Source of the DNA: DASZVN01 sp035547055
GTDB lineage: Bacteria; Pseudomonadota; Alphaproteobacteria; Rhizobiales; Methylopilaceae
DNA: 38,106 nucleotides
Assembly (NCBI GenBank): GCA_035547055.1
Contig: DASZVN010000088.1
Coordinates: 1-38,106 of the forward strand
Reading direction: 5' to 3'
Shown: positions 15,761-23,305 of the stretch, one piece after another
Numbering within the stretch: position 1 is the stretch's first letter
How the letters are laid out: every line of letters begins with the position of its first letter
Position numbers and translations under genes: made by a program
Notes under the pieces: model-generated
The model's input: only the letters and a program-made list of their open reading frames with translations
Told to the model about the DNA's origin: nothing
Databases searched by the model: none

Positions 15761-17452
15761 ATGACCGCGTTCGATCCCGTCATCCTGGCCGTGCTCAAGG
15801 GCCGGCTGGAGCAGATCGCCGACGAGATGGACGCGACGCTGTTCCGCTCCGCCTTCAATCCGATCATCGCCGAGGCCCGCGACGCGAGCCACGGCCTCTA
15901 CCACGCCGAGACCGGCGACACGCTGGTGCAGGGGAAAGCAGGCCTGCCGATCTTCGTCGGAGCCATGGCCTTCGCCGTCCGCGCCGTGATCGAGAAGGCC
16001 AAGCGCGACGGCGACCTCGCCGACGGCGACGTCTACATCTTCAACGATCCCTATGACGGCGGAACCCACCTCTCGGACTTCAAGCTGGTCCGTCCGTTCT
16101 TCCGGAACGGCAAGCCGTTCTGCTACCTCGCGTCCGTCGGCCACTGGCACGACGTCGGCGGCAACGTGCCCGGCAACTACAACCCCGCCGCGGTCGAGTG
16201 CTTCCAGGAAGGAATGCTGATCCCGCCGGTGAAGCTGTTCGCCGGGGGCGCAATGCGCCGCGACGTGGTCGACATCGTCACCGCCAATACCCGCCTGCCG
16301 AAGAGCGCCTATGGCGACCTCAATGGCCAGATCAACGCGCTCGACCTCGGCGTCCGCCGCCTTGCCGCGCTGCTCGACGAATATGGCGACGACGTCGTGG
16401 CCGAAGGCATGGCCCAGCTCCGCCGCCGTGCCGACCTCCTGATGCGCGCCAACATCGCCGAGCTGCCGGACGGCACCTATTCCGCCGCCGACTTCCTCGA
16501 CAACGACGGCATCAAGGACGAGCCGTTGGGGATCGCGCTCGACCTCACGGTCGCCGGCGACACGCTGACCTTCGACTTCAGCCGCTCCTCGCCGGCCTGC
16601 CAAGGACCGCTCAACATTGCGCGCTCCACCGCGATCGCGAGCTGCTACGTCGCGCTGAAGCACGTCTTCAGCGAGGTGCCGGCCAATGCCGGCGTGCTCG
16701 ACCCGATCCGCTTCGTCATTCCGGAAGGCTCGCTTCTCGCCGCGACCTGGCCGAAGCCGGTCGGCGGCTATACCGAGACGATCCTCCGCATGATCGACGT
16801 GGTGTTCGTCGCGCTGGCGCAGGCGATGCCGGGCCGGCTCACCGGCTGCGCGTACGGCACGATCAACGCGCTCTCGCTGGCGGGTCACCGCCGGAACGGC
16901 CAGCGCTGGGTGATGTTCTCCTTCTTCGGCGGCGGCCATGGCGGACACGCGGACGGCGACGGCCTCAACCACGGCAACGCGCCGATCTCGACCGCGACCA
17001 TCCCGCCGATCGAGGTGCTGGAGGCAGCGTACCCGGTAATGTTCACGCAATGGGCGCTCCGGCCCGACAGCGGCGGGCCCGGCCGGCACCGCGGCGGGCT
17101 CGGCGCGATCTACGAGATCGAGCTCCTGGAGGAGCAGGCGGACCTGTTCCTGTTCGGCGAGCGCGGACGCTACGCGCCGCCCGGGGTCGAGGGGGGTGCA
17201 CCTGCGGCACGCGACGAGTTCGCGGTGCTGCGCAAGGACGGCGGACGCGAGTCGCCGCCAATGGCCTCCAAATGGCTCGGCGTCACGCTGACGCGTGGCG
17301 ACCGGGTGCGCCTTGCGAGCCCCGGCGGCGGCGGTTTCGGCCCGCCGGCCGAGCGCGACGCGGCCGATATTCGGCGCGACATCGCGCGCGGCTACGTCAC
17401 GCCCGAAGCCGCGGCGCGCGACTATGCGCGCGACGGCGAGGAAGCGGCATGA
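15761..17452 (+). CDS. hyuB: Hydantoinase B / N-methylhydantoinase-type subunit
   Basis: A 563-residue HyuB-family protein. Landmarks are FDPVILAVLKGRLEQIADEMDATLFRSAFNPIIAEARDASHGLY at the N-terminus, DGDVYIFNDPYDGGTHLSD, FSRSSPACQGPLNIARSTA, and HRGGLGAIYEIELLEEQADLFLFGERGRY near the end. HyuB works with HyuA in ATP-dependent opening of cyclic amides such as 5-oxoproline, N-methylhydantoin or caprolactam; related pairs form acetone and acetophenone carboxylases, but the third subunit of those is absent here. GGAG upstream supports ATG 15761. The stop overlaps the HyuA start (ATGA, 17449-17452). Confidence 0.93.
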   Translation: MTAFDPVILAVLKGRLEQIADEMDATLFRSAFNPIIAEARDASHGLYHAETGDTLVQGKAGLPIFVGAMAFAVRAVIEKAKRDGDLADGDVYIFNDPYDGGTHLSDFKLVRPFFRNGKPFCYLASVGHWHDVGGNVPGNYNPAAVECFQEGMLIPPVKLFAGGAMRRDVVDIVTANTRLPKSAYGDLNGQINALDLGVRRLAALLDEYGDDVVAEGMAQLRRRADLLMRANIAELPDGTYSAADFLDNDGIKDEPLGIALDLTVAGDTLTFDFSRSSPACQGPLNIARSTAIASCYVALKHVFSEVPANAGVLDPIRFVIPEGSLLAATWPKPVGGYTETILRMIDVVFVALAQAMPGRLTGCAYGTINALSLAGHRRNGQRWVMFSFFGGGHGGHADGDGLNHGNAPISTATIPPIEVLEAAYPVMFTQWALRPDSGGPGRHRGGLGAIYEIELLEEQADLFLFGERGRYAPPGVEGGAPAARDEFAVLRKDGGRESPPMASKWLGVTLTRGDRVRLASPGGGGFGPPAERDAADIRRDIARGYVTPEAAARDYARDGEEAA

Positions 17453-19497
17453 GCGGCGGGCGTCTCGTCGTCGGCGCCGATGTCGGCGGCACGTTCACCG
17501 ACCTGTTCTTTCTCGACGAAGCCTCGGGCCGGTGCTGGATCGGCAAGGTCCCGTCCACGCGCGGACGCGAGGCGGTCGGCTTCCTCGCCGGCATTCATGC
17601 CGGCGCGCCGGACCTCGCGGAAGTCGCGACGGTGGTGCACGGCACGACCGTCGGCACCAACGCGCTCCTGGAGCGGAAAGGTGGCGCAGCCGCGATCATC
17701 ACCACGCAAGGCTTCCGCGACGTGCTGGAGATGCGCCGGCGCGACCGGCCGACCACGTGGGGCCTCCGCGGCCAGTTCGAGCCGGTGGTGCCGCGCGAGC
17801 GCCGCGTCGAGGTGCGCGAGCGGGTGCTGGCCGACGGCACCGTGCATGCCGCGCTCGATCCCGCGGAAGTGGTGCTGCGGGCCCGCGAACTGCTCGCCGA
17901 AGGGGCCCAGTCCGTCGCGGTCGCCTTCGTCAACGCCTACGCCAACCCAGCCAACGAGCGTGCCGCCGCGGCGGCGCTCCGCTCGGTGTGGCCGAACCCC
18001 TACGTCAACGTCTCCAGCGAAATCCTCCCGGAGATCCGCGAGTTCGAGCGCACCTCGACCACGACGCTCAACGCCTATCTCCAGCCGGTCGTCGCCGACT
18101 ATCTCGACCGGCTCGAGCATGCGCTCGGCGAGGAGGGCTTCACCGGGCAGCTCCTGATCGTGCAGTCGAACGGCGGGGTCATGACGGTCGAGACCGCGAA
18201 GGCGCGGCCGGTCCGCACCGCCCTCTCCGGCCCCGCCGCCGGCGTCATCGCCGCCGCGCATATCGCCCATTCCGCCGGCTTCCCCAACGTGGTCACCGGC
18301 GATGTCGGCGGCACCAGCTTCGACGTCTCGCTGATCGCCGGCGGCAAGACCGCGCTCGCCGCCGAAACGAGCATCGATTTCGGCCTCGTCGTCCGCACCC
18401 CGATGATCGAGATCACGACCATCGGGGCCGGCGGCGGCTCGATCGCCTGGGTCGATCGCGGCGGCCTCCTCCAGATCGGGCCTGAATCGGCCGGCGCCGA
18501 TCCCGGTCCGGCCTGCTACGGCCGCGGCAACGAGCGGCCGACCGTGACCGACGCCAACCTCGTGCTCGGCCGCATCAATGCCGAGCGGCCGATCGGCGCG
18601 CTCGCCCGGCTCGACGTCGAGGCGGCGAAAGCGGCGCTGATGCGCCATGTCGGCACGCCGCTCGGCCTCGATGCCGTCGCCGCCGCGGAGGCGGTCGTGC
18701 GCGTCGCCAACAGCCGCATGGCCGGCGCCATCCGCCTGGTCTCGATCGAGCGCGGCCACAACCCGCGCGACTTCATGCTGATGCCGTTCGGCGGTGGCGG
18801 CGCGCTGCACGCGGGAGCGCTGGTCCGCGAGGTCGGGCTGAAGGGTGCGCTGGTGCCGCGCTTCCCCGGCGTCACCTCGGCGCTCGGCTGCGTCATCGCC
18901 GACATGCGCCACGATTTCGTGCTGACGCTGAACCGCCTGCTCGACGACCTCGACGAAGCTGCGCTGGCCGCCGAGATCGCCCGGCTCGACGGCGAGGGCC
19001 GCGCGCTGCTCGACCGCTCCGGCGTGACCTTCATGGGCCGCGACACCGAGATCGCCCTCGACATGCTCTATCTCGGCCAGACCCACACCGTGACGGTGCC
19101 GCTGCCGGCGGGCGACGCGCAGGCACGGCGCGACACCATCCGCGCCGCCTTCGACCGGCGCTACCGCGAGGTGTTCGGGCGCCTCCTGGAAGGCATCCCG
19201 CTCCGGGTGATGAACCTCCACGTCGCCGTGATCGGCCGGCGGCCCAAGCTCGACCTCGCGATGCTGGCGCCGACAGCGGGCACCATCGAGGAGGCGCGGC
19301 GCGGGACCCGGCAGGTCCATGTTGGCGGCGGGTGGGCGGAGACCGCGATCTACGAGCGAGGCGCGCTGCCTGTCGGCGCAGCGTTCAATGGGCCCGCGAT
19401 CCTGGAACAGGACGACGCGACGATCTTTGTCGAGCGGGATTTCTCCCTCCGTGTCGATCGCTGCGGCAACGTCATCCTCGAACCGCGCGAGGCCTGA
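17449..19497 (+). CDS. hyuA: Hydantoinase A / N-methylhydantoinase-type ATP-binding subunit
   Basis: A 682-residue HyuA-family protein with the ASKHA-type phosphate loop DVGGTFTD (11-18), HGTTVGTNALLER (64-76) and a second phosphate motif GDVGGTSFD starting near residue 284. These bind ATP for activation of the amide carbonyl. Length and order match the beta-type subunit of ATP-dependent 5-oxoprolinase and hydantoinase. ATG 17449 overlaps the HyuB stop; the frame stays open upstream, to about 16198, but that part is antisense-free GC-rich shadow of hyuB and has no family match. The next gene starts two bases after the stop. Substrate: a cyclic imide, lactam or hydantoin, not determinable from sequence. 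Confidence 0.93.
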   Translation: MSGGRLVVGADVGGTFTDLFFLDEASGRCWIGKVPSTRGREAVGFLAGIHAGAPDLAEVATVVHGTTVGTNALLERKGGAAAIITTQGFRDVLEMRRRDRPTTWGLRGQFEPVVPRERRVEVRERVLADGTVHAALDPAEVVLRARELLAEGAQSVAVAFVNAYANPANERAAAAALRSVWPNPYVNVSSEILPEIREFERTSTTTLNAYLQPVVADYLDRLEHALGEEGFTGQLLIVQSNGGVMTVETAKARPVRTALSGPAAGVIAAAHIAHSAGFPNVVTGDVGGTSFDVSLIAGGKTALAAETSIDFGLVVRTPMIEITTIGAGGGSIAWVDRGGLLQIGPESAGADPGPACYGRGNERPTVTDANLVLGRINAERPIGALARLDVEAAKAALMRHVGTPLGLDAVAAAEAVVRVANSRMAGAIRLVSIERGHNPRDFMLMPFGGGGALHAGALVREVGLKGALVPRFPGVTSALGCVIADMRHDFVLTLNRLLDDLDEAALAAEIARLDGEGRALLDRSGVTFMGRDTEIALDMLYLGQTHTVTVPLPAGDAQARRDTIRAAFDRRYREVFGRLLEGIPLRVMNLHVAVIGRRPKLDLAMLAPTAGTIEEARRGTRQVHVGGGWAETAIYERGALPVGAAFNGPAILEQDDATIFVERDFSLRVDRCGNVILEPREA

Positions 19498-19499
19498 CG

Positions 19500-20102
19500 A
19501 TGGAGATTGGCGATCCGGCACGTCTCGCGCTGCTCATGGTCGACCTGCAGAACGACTTTCTGCATCCGGGCGGCGCCTATGGCCGCGCCGGGCAAGCGGC
19601 GCCGGCCATCGCGGCGCTGCCGGGCCGCATCAGGCCGGTGGCCGAGGCGGTGCGCGCGACGGGAGGCGTGGTAGTCGCAACCGAGTTCACCCTGGTGCCG
19701 GGCAAGAGCGGCGCGCCGCTGATCTCGCCGCATCTGAAGCGGCTTCGCCCGTTCCTCGCAGCCGGCGATTTCGCGCCTGGAAGCTGGGGCCAGGCCGTCG
19801 TGGACGAGTTGCAGCCGGTCGATTTCGCGGTCGAGAAGGTCGCCTATTCCGCGTTCTACATGTCGCGGCTCGAATGGGTGCTGCGCAAGGCGGGAATCGA
19901 GCGGCTCGCGGTATGCGGCATCACCACGAACGGCGGGGTCGCGGCGACGGTCCGTGACGCCCATGTCCGCGACATCCCGGTGATCCTGCTGGAGGACGGC
20001 TGCGCGACGTTCGATGCCGAGGTGCACCGCGCCACCATCAAGGCGCTCGGCAGCGCCGTCGAGGTGACGACCTGCGCGGAGTTCGCCAAGGCGCTCGGCT
20101 GA
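19500..20102 (+). CDS. Isochorismatase-fold hydrolase without the nucleophilic cysteine
   Basis: A 200-residue isochorismatase-like protein. D15 (LLMVDLQNDF) and K113 (FAVEKVAYSAFY) of the family triad are present, but the segment normally reading TNxCV reads TTNGGVAATVRDA, with Gly146 in place of the cysteine. Amidases of the family need that cysteine; true isochorismatases, which cleave an enol ether, also lack it. It follows hyuA by two bases and so belongs to the hydantoinase operon, where a carbamoyl-amidase would be expected. Either the chemistry is not thiol-based, or a cysteine elsewhere acts (C139 in LAVCGITTN is near). The operon ends in a hairpin-rich region. Confidence 0.87.
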   Translation: MEIGDPARLALLMVDLQNDFLHPGGAYGRAGQAAPAIAALPGRIRPVAEAVRATGGVVVATEFTLVPGKSGAPLISPHLKRLRPFLAAGDFAPGSWGQAVVDELQPVDFAVEKVAYSAFYMSRLEWVLRKAGIERLAVCGITTNGGVAATVRDAHVRDIPVILLEDGCATFDAEVHRATIKALGSAVEVTTCAEFAKALG

Positions 20103-20130
20103 TCGCGCCGGCGTAACCCACGCCCCTTCC

Positions 20131-20310
20131 ACCATGCTTCGCATGGTTCCCTTCCCCGCCCGACATCGGATGTGTCCGGTGTCGGCATCGTTGGGTGCCG
20201 AGGTCGGGCAAGCCCGACTTCAATGACGGGGGAAGGATCCGGGCCGCGGCGCCGCGCGGATCCTCTCCTGCAAAGCGGGGGACGTGGCGAGCGCAGCGCG
20301 CCGGAGGGCC
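20131..20310. repeat. Mosaic of intergenic hairpins between convergent operons
   Basis: The 224-base gap between the isochorismatase-fold gene and the LeuD-like gene is largely made of dyads. ACCATGC/GCATGGT (20131-20147). CGACATCGGA/TCCGGTGTCG (20161-20184, one mismatch). TCGGCA/TGCCGA (20182-20201). AGGTCGGGC/GCCCGACTT (20201-20220, one mismatch). AGGATCCG/CGGATCCT (20234-20264). After it come CTCTCCTGCAAAGCGGGGGA and GGCGAGCGCAGCGCGCCGGA, words that I recognise from repeated intergenic elements of Bradyrhizobium-like genomes. It probably ends both transcripts. No open frame of its own. Confidence 0.7.
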
Positions 20311-20326
20311 ATGTGCGGCGCGGCGT

Positions 20327-20821
20327 TCAGCGAGCCCGCCTCGCGGCGAAGCGCTTCTCCAGGTGCGGGACCAAGCCACCGTCGGCGATCATCGCCAGCA
20401 GGAAGTCCGGCAGCGGCTGGGCGCGCAGCTCCTCGCCGGTGGTCTCATTGCGGACGAGGCCGCTGGCGGCATCGACCGAAACCCGGTCGCCGGCGCGGAT
20501 GCGCGCGGTGTCGGCGCATACGAGGACCGGCAGGCCGAGATTCAGCGCATTGCGGTAGAAGATCGTGCCGAACGACTGCGCCAGCACCGTCGCGACGCCG
20601 AGCTCCTTCAATGCCTGGGCCGCCTGCTCGCGCGAGGAGCCGATGCCGAAGCTCTTGCCGGCCACCACCACGTCGCCCGGCCGGACGCCGGTCGCGAAAC
20701 TGGGGTCGACCGCCTCCAGACAATGCTGCGCCAGCACCGCGATCGGCTCCTTCATGTAGATGCCGGGCGCGAGCACGTCGGTGTCGATGGCGTCGCCGAA
20801 GACGAAGGCGCGGCCGCTCAT
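20327..20821 (-). CDS. LeuD-like small subunit of an aconitase-family hydro-lyase
   Basis: A 164-residue swivel-domain protein. FGDAIDTDVLAPG is the substrate-binding start found in LeuD and homoaconitase small subunits; GKSFGIGSSREQAAQALKELGVATVLAQSFGTIFYRNALNLGLPVL is the conserved core with the G-S-S-R-E motif, whose Ser and Arg contact the substrate. It assembles with the large subunit encoded just upstream (ATGA overlap, 20818-20821). Relatives hydrate isopropylmaleate, maleate, citraconate or dimethylmaleate. The catabolic neighbours and absence of other leu genes argue against leucine synthesis. Confidence 0.88.
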   Translation of the reverse strand: MSGRAFVFGDAIDTDVLAPGIYMKEPIAVLAQHCLEAVDPSFATGVRPGDVVVAGKSFGIGSSREQAAQALKELGVATVLAQSFGTIFYRNALNLGLPVLVCADTARIRAGDRVSVDAASGLVRNETTGEELRAQPLPDFLLAMIADGGLVPHLEKRFAARRAR

Positions 20822-22095
20822 GCCCGGCCTCCCTCGGCGAGCAGCGGCCGCGGGTCGGCGATGCGCCCGACCACCGCCGAGGCCGCGACCGTGTAGGGCG
20901 AGCCGAGATAGACCTTCGCGCTCGCGGCACCCATGCGCCCCTTGAAGTTCCGCGCGGTGGAGGAGATGCAGGTGGTGTTTTCCGCCAGCGTGCCGCCATA
21001 GCCGGCGCAGATGCCGCAGGCGTTGGGGAAGAAGCGGGCCCCGGCCTCTTCGAGGATCGCCATGACGCCTTCGGCCGCGGCGGCGTCCTGGTCGCGCCGC
21101 GATGCCGGCGCCACCATCAGCGACACGCCCGACGCGACCTTGCGGCCGCGGAGCACCGCCGCGGCCATCCTGAGGTCGACCAGCTTGGCGCCGGTGCAGG
21201 CGCCGACATAGGCAACGTCGATCGCGGTCGGCTCGTAGTCGCCGACGGCCGCTGCGTTGGCGGGGCTGTGCGGCGCCGCAACCTGCGGCGCCAGCGCCCC
21301 GGCATCGAAGCGGTGATGCTCGGCCGCGTCGATCGCGCCCGCATCCTGCCAGCGCGAAGAATCGCCGGGATCGGCGCCGGCGGCGCGGAGATAGGCGGCG
21401 GTGGTCGCGTCCGGCGCGATCAGGCCGGTCTGGCCGCCGAGCTCGGCGGTCATGTTGGCGAGGGTCATGCGCTCCTGCATCGGCAGCGCGCGGATCGCCT
21501 CGCCGGCATATTGCACCGCCTGGCCGCGGCCGCCTTCCATGCCCATCCGCCCGCACAGGAACAGCATCGCATCCTTGGCAACGACGCCCTCACCGAAATG
21601 GCCGCTCCACTCGATCAGGATGGTCTCGGGCACCGCGAGCCAGATCTCGCCGGTCGCGAGCACGCCTGCCATCTCGGTTGCGCCGACGCCGAACATGTAG
21701 GCGCCGAACGCGCCGCCGGTCGGCGAATGGCTGTCGCCCCCGACCACCAGCATCCCCGGCTTGAGGTGGCCGCGCTCGGGCAGCACGACGTGGCAGATGC
21801 CTTCGCCGTCGTAGAACCCGGCGAGCGGATTCTGCGCGGCGAAGGCGCGAGTCACCTCGCCGATCCGCCGCGTCTCGGCGTCGTTCGCCGGCACGTAATG
21901 ATCGCTGATCAGGACGACCTTGGCGGGATCCCACAGCCCGACGCCGAGCTTGTCGAGAAGGGGCTGCACCCGCCGCGGCCCGCCGCTGTCGTGGATCATC
22001 GCGAGGTCGACGGCGCAGGTCACGATCTCGCCCGGCGCGACCCGCTCGCGCCCGGCCGCTCTGGCGATGATCTTTTCGGCGAGCGTCATCGCCAT
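20818..22095 (-). CDS. LeuC-like large subunit of an aconitase-family hydro-lyase
   Basis: A 425-residue protein with the three cysteine ligands of a [4Fe-4S] cluster: C300 in VGACTGAK (the usual form is GSCTNGR), and C360 and C363 in NACGICAGYGG (usual PGCAMCLG). GDSHSPTGGAFGAYMFGVGATEM (120-142) is the strongly conserved active-site segment. The length fits the LeuC2/homoaconitase class that works with a separate small subunit. The altered cysteine motif suggests a substrate other than isopropylmalate. A strong GGAGGAGGG lies before ATG 22095 on the minus strand; ATG 22089 is a close alternative. It is divergent from the tandem binding proteins, with an AT-rich promoter region between. Confidence 0.9.
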   Translation of the reverse strand: MAMTLAEKIIARAAGRERVAPGEIVTCAVDLAMIHDSGGPRRVQPLLDKLGVGLWDPAKVVLISDHYVPANDAETRRIGEVTRAFAAQNPLAGFYDGEGICHVVLPERGHLKPGMLVVGGDSHSPTGGAFGAYMFGVGATEMAGVLATGEIWLAVPETILIEWSGHFGEGVVAKDAMLFLCGRMGMEGGRGQAVQYAGEAIRALPMQERMTLANMTAELGGQTGLIAPDATTAAYLRAAGADPGDSSRWQDAGAIDAAEHHRFDAGALAPQVAAPHSPANAAAVGDYEPTAIDVAYVGACTGAKLVDLRMAAAVLRGRKVASGVSLMVAPASRRDQDAAAAEGVMAILEEAGARFFPNACGICAGYGGTLAENTTCISSTARNFKGRMGAASAKVYLGSPYTVAASAVVGRIADPRPLLAEGGRA

Positions 22096-22159
22096 CTCGT
22101 CAGCCCTCCTCCGCCGCCGCCCGGCAACCAGCGGTGCTCTTTACGAGCCGCTACGCATA

Positions 22160-22180
22160 ATGACATATTCATATAGCAAA
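22160..22180. promoter_or_regulatory. AT-rich operator-like site with the TATTCATATAGCAA 14-mer
   Basis: The 128-base divergent gap between the LeuC-like gene and the binding proteins contains ATGACATATTC followed by ATATAGCAAA. The 14 bases at 22166-22179 are identical to 7801-7814. Such an exact match of an AT-rich word in a GC-rich region, both times just upstream of transport or catabolic operons, points to a shared regulator, probably one of the two HutC-type proteins. No clean -35 was assigned. Confidence 0.55.
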
Positions 22181-22223
22181 TCCCGACAAGAGCGGGAGCG
22201 TGGCGACGCAAAGGGAGGAACAC

Positions 22224-23246
22224 ATGTTCGCCAACCGGATCGACCGGCGTGGCCTCCTCGGCGCAGGGCTGGCGCTGGCCGCCGGCGCGGCGCTGCCGAA
22301 GGCCGCCTTCGCCGCAGACGAGCCGAAGCACGTCACGTATATGACGCCGTTCGGCTTCCTCATCAGCTTCGCCGAGGTGATGTACGGCGAGAGCGGCGGC
22401 TTCTTCGCCAAGGAGGGGCTCGACCTCAAGATCGAAGGCGGCCACGGCTCCGCGATGTCGGTCCAGCAGGTCAGCGCCGGCAACGTGCTCCTGTCCCGTA
22501 CCGGCGGGACCGACCTCGTCAAGGCCTATGCCAAGGACCCGACGATCGTCGCCATCGCCGAGATCTTCCAGCGCGACATCTTCTATGTCATCAGCGCGGC
22601 CGACAAACCCATCAAGTCGCCCGCCGACATGGCCGGCAAGACCATCGGCCTCGTCTCCGTCGGCGGCGCGACCGAGAACCTGCTCGACATGATGCTGGTA
22701 AAAGCCGGCGTGCCGAAGGGCGAGGTCAAGCGCGAGACCACCGGCGACAATCCCGGCGCGTTCGAGTTCGTCAAGCGCGGCCGGGTCGACGGCTTCATCG
22801 CCAGCAACAACACTATCTTCGGGCTGCAGAACCAAAAGGCGCCCGTCGTCGCCTGGCCGGTCGACGAGTTCGCGAGCTTCCCGGCCCAGGTCTACATGAC
22901 GTCGCGCAAGACGCTGGAGACGCAGACCGAGGAGCTCGCGAAGTTCCTCCGCGGCGTCTACGCCGCAATCGGCGACATGATCGCGAAAAAGGGCGATCTT
23001 GCGCCGGTCATCGCCTCGATGAGCGCGCACTACGACATTCCCGAGACCAAGCGGCCCGACAAGGGCATCGCGACTCTCGAGCATACGATCGAGACCACCT
23101 ACAAGCCGGCCTACGACGCCAAGCTCGCCATGGTGCCGGGCCAGTGGGATTCGGCCTATGCGCTGATGGTGAAGGCCGGCATCGTGCCGGAGCTCAAGAC
23201 CCACGATTTCTACGACGATCGCGCGCGCAAGCTCGCCTTCGGCTGA
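22224..23246 (+). CDS. Tat-exported ABC substrate-binding protein, NMT1/SsuA-like (tandem copy 1)
   Basis: A 340-residue periplasmic protein. RIDRRGLLGAGLALAAGAALP is a twin-arginine signal with a cleavage region at AFAAD (about residue 30). The mature part contains YMTPFGFLISFAEVMYGESGGFFAKEGL, GNVLLSRTGGTDLVKAY and GKTIGLVSVGGATENLLDMML. GGGAGG (22213-22218) five bases before ATG 22224 fixes the start; an in-frame GTG at 22200 is less likely. It is very similar to the next gene throughout and more distantly to 5245-6264. No permease or ATPase gene adjoins, so it presumably delivers to the 2177-3861 module. Confidence 0.92.
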   Translation: MFANRIDRRGLLGAGLALAAGAALPKAAFAADEPKHVTYMTPFGFLISFAEVMYGESGGFFAKEGLDLKIEGGHGSAMSVQQVSAGNVLLSRTGGTDLVKAYAKDPTIVAIAEIFQRDIFYVISAADKPIKSPADMAGKTIGLVSVGGATENLLDMMLVKAGVPKGEVKRETTGDNPGAFEFVKRGRVDGFIASNNTIFGLQNQKAPVVAWPVDEFASFPAQVYMTSRKTLETQTEELAKFLRGVYAAIGDMIAKKGDLAPVIASMSAHYDIPETKRPDKGIATLEHTIETTYKPAYDAKLAMVPGQWDSAYALMVKAGIVPELKTHDFYDDRARKLAFG

Positions 23247-23305
23247 ACGACAACGCGACCGCGGCCGCCCCTGGGCCGATCGCACCGGACAAAGAGAGGA
23301 TAACC

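Noticed and set aside
16198..17448. Long open frame upstream of the hyuA start, in a different frame from hyuB
   Set aside because: The translation is Arg/Pro-rich with no family match and lies wholly over hyuB. GC-rich DNA leaves many frames open. The real start is ATG 17449 overlapping the hyuB stop.
15761..20102. Creatinine/N-methylhydantoin pathway (HyuAB plus N-carbamoylsarcosine amidase)
   Set aside because: The third enzyme lacks the nucleophilic cysteine that this amidase needs, and no creatinine deaminase or sarcosine oxidase is in the window.
20327..22095. Leucine biosynthesis genes leuC and leuD
   Set aside because: No leuA or leuB nearby, the cluster motif differs from leucine-pathway enzymes, and the context is catabolic. 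The family call stands but the gene symbols were not given.
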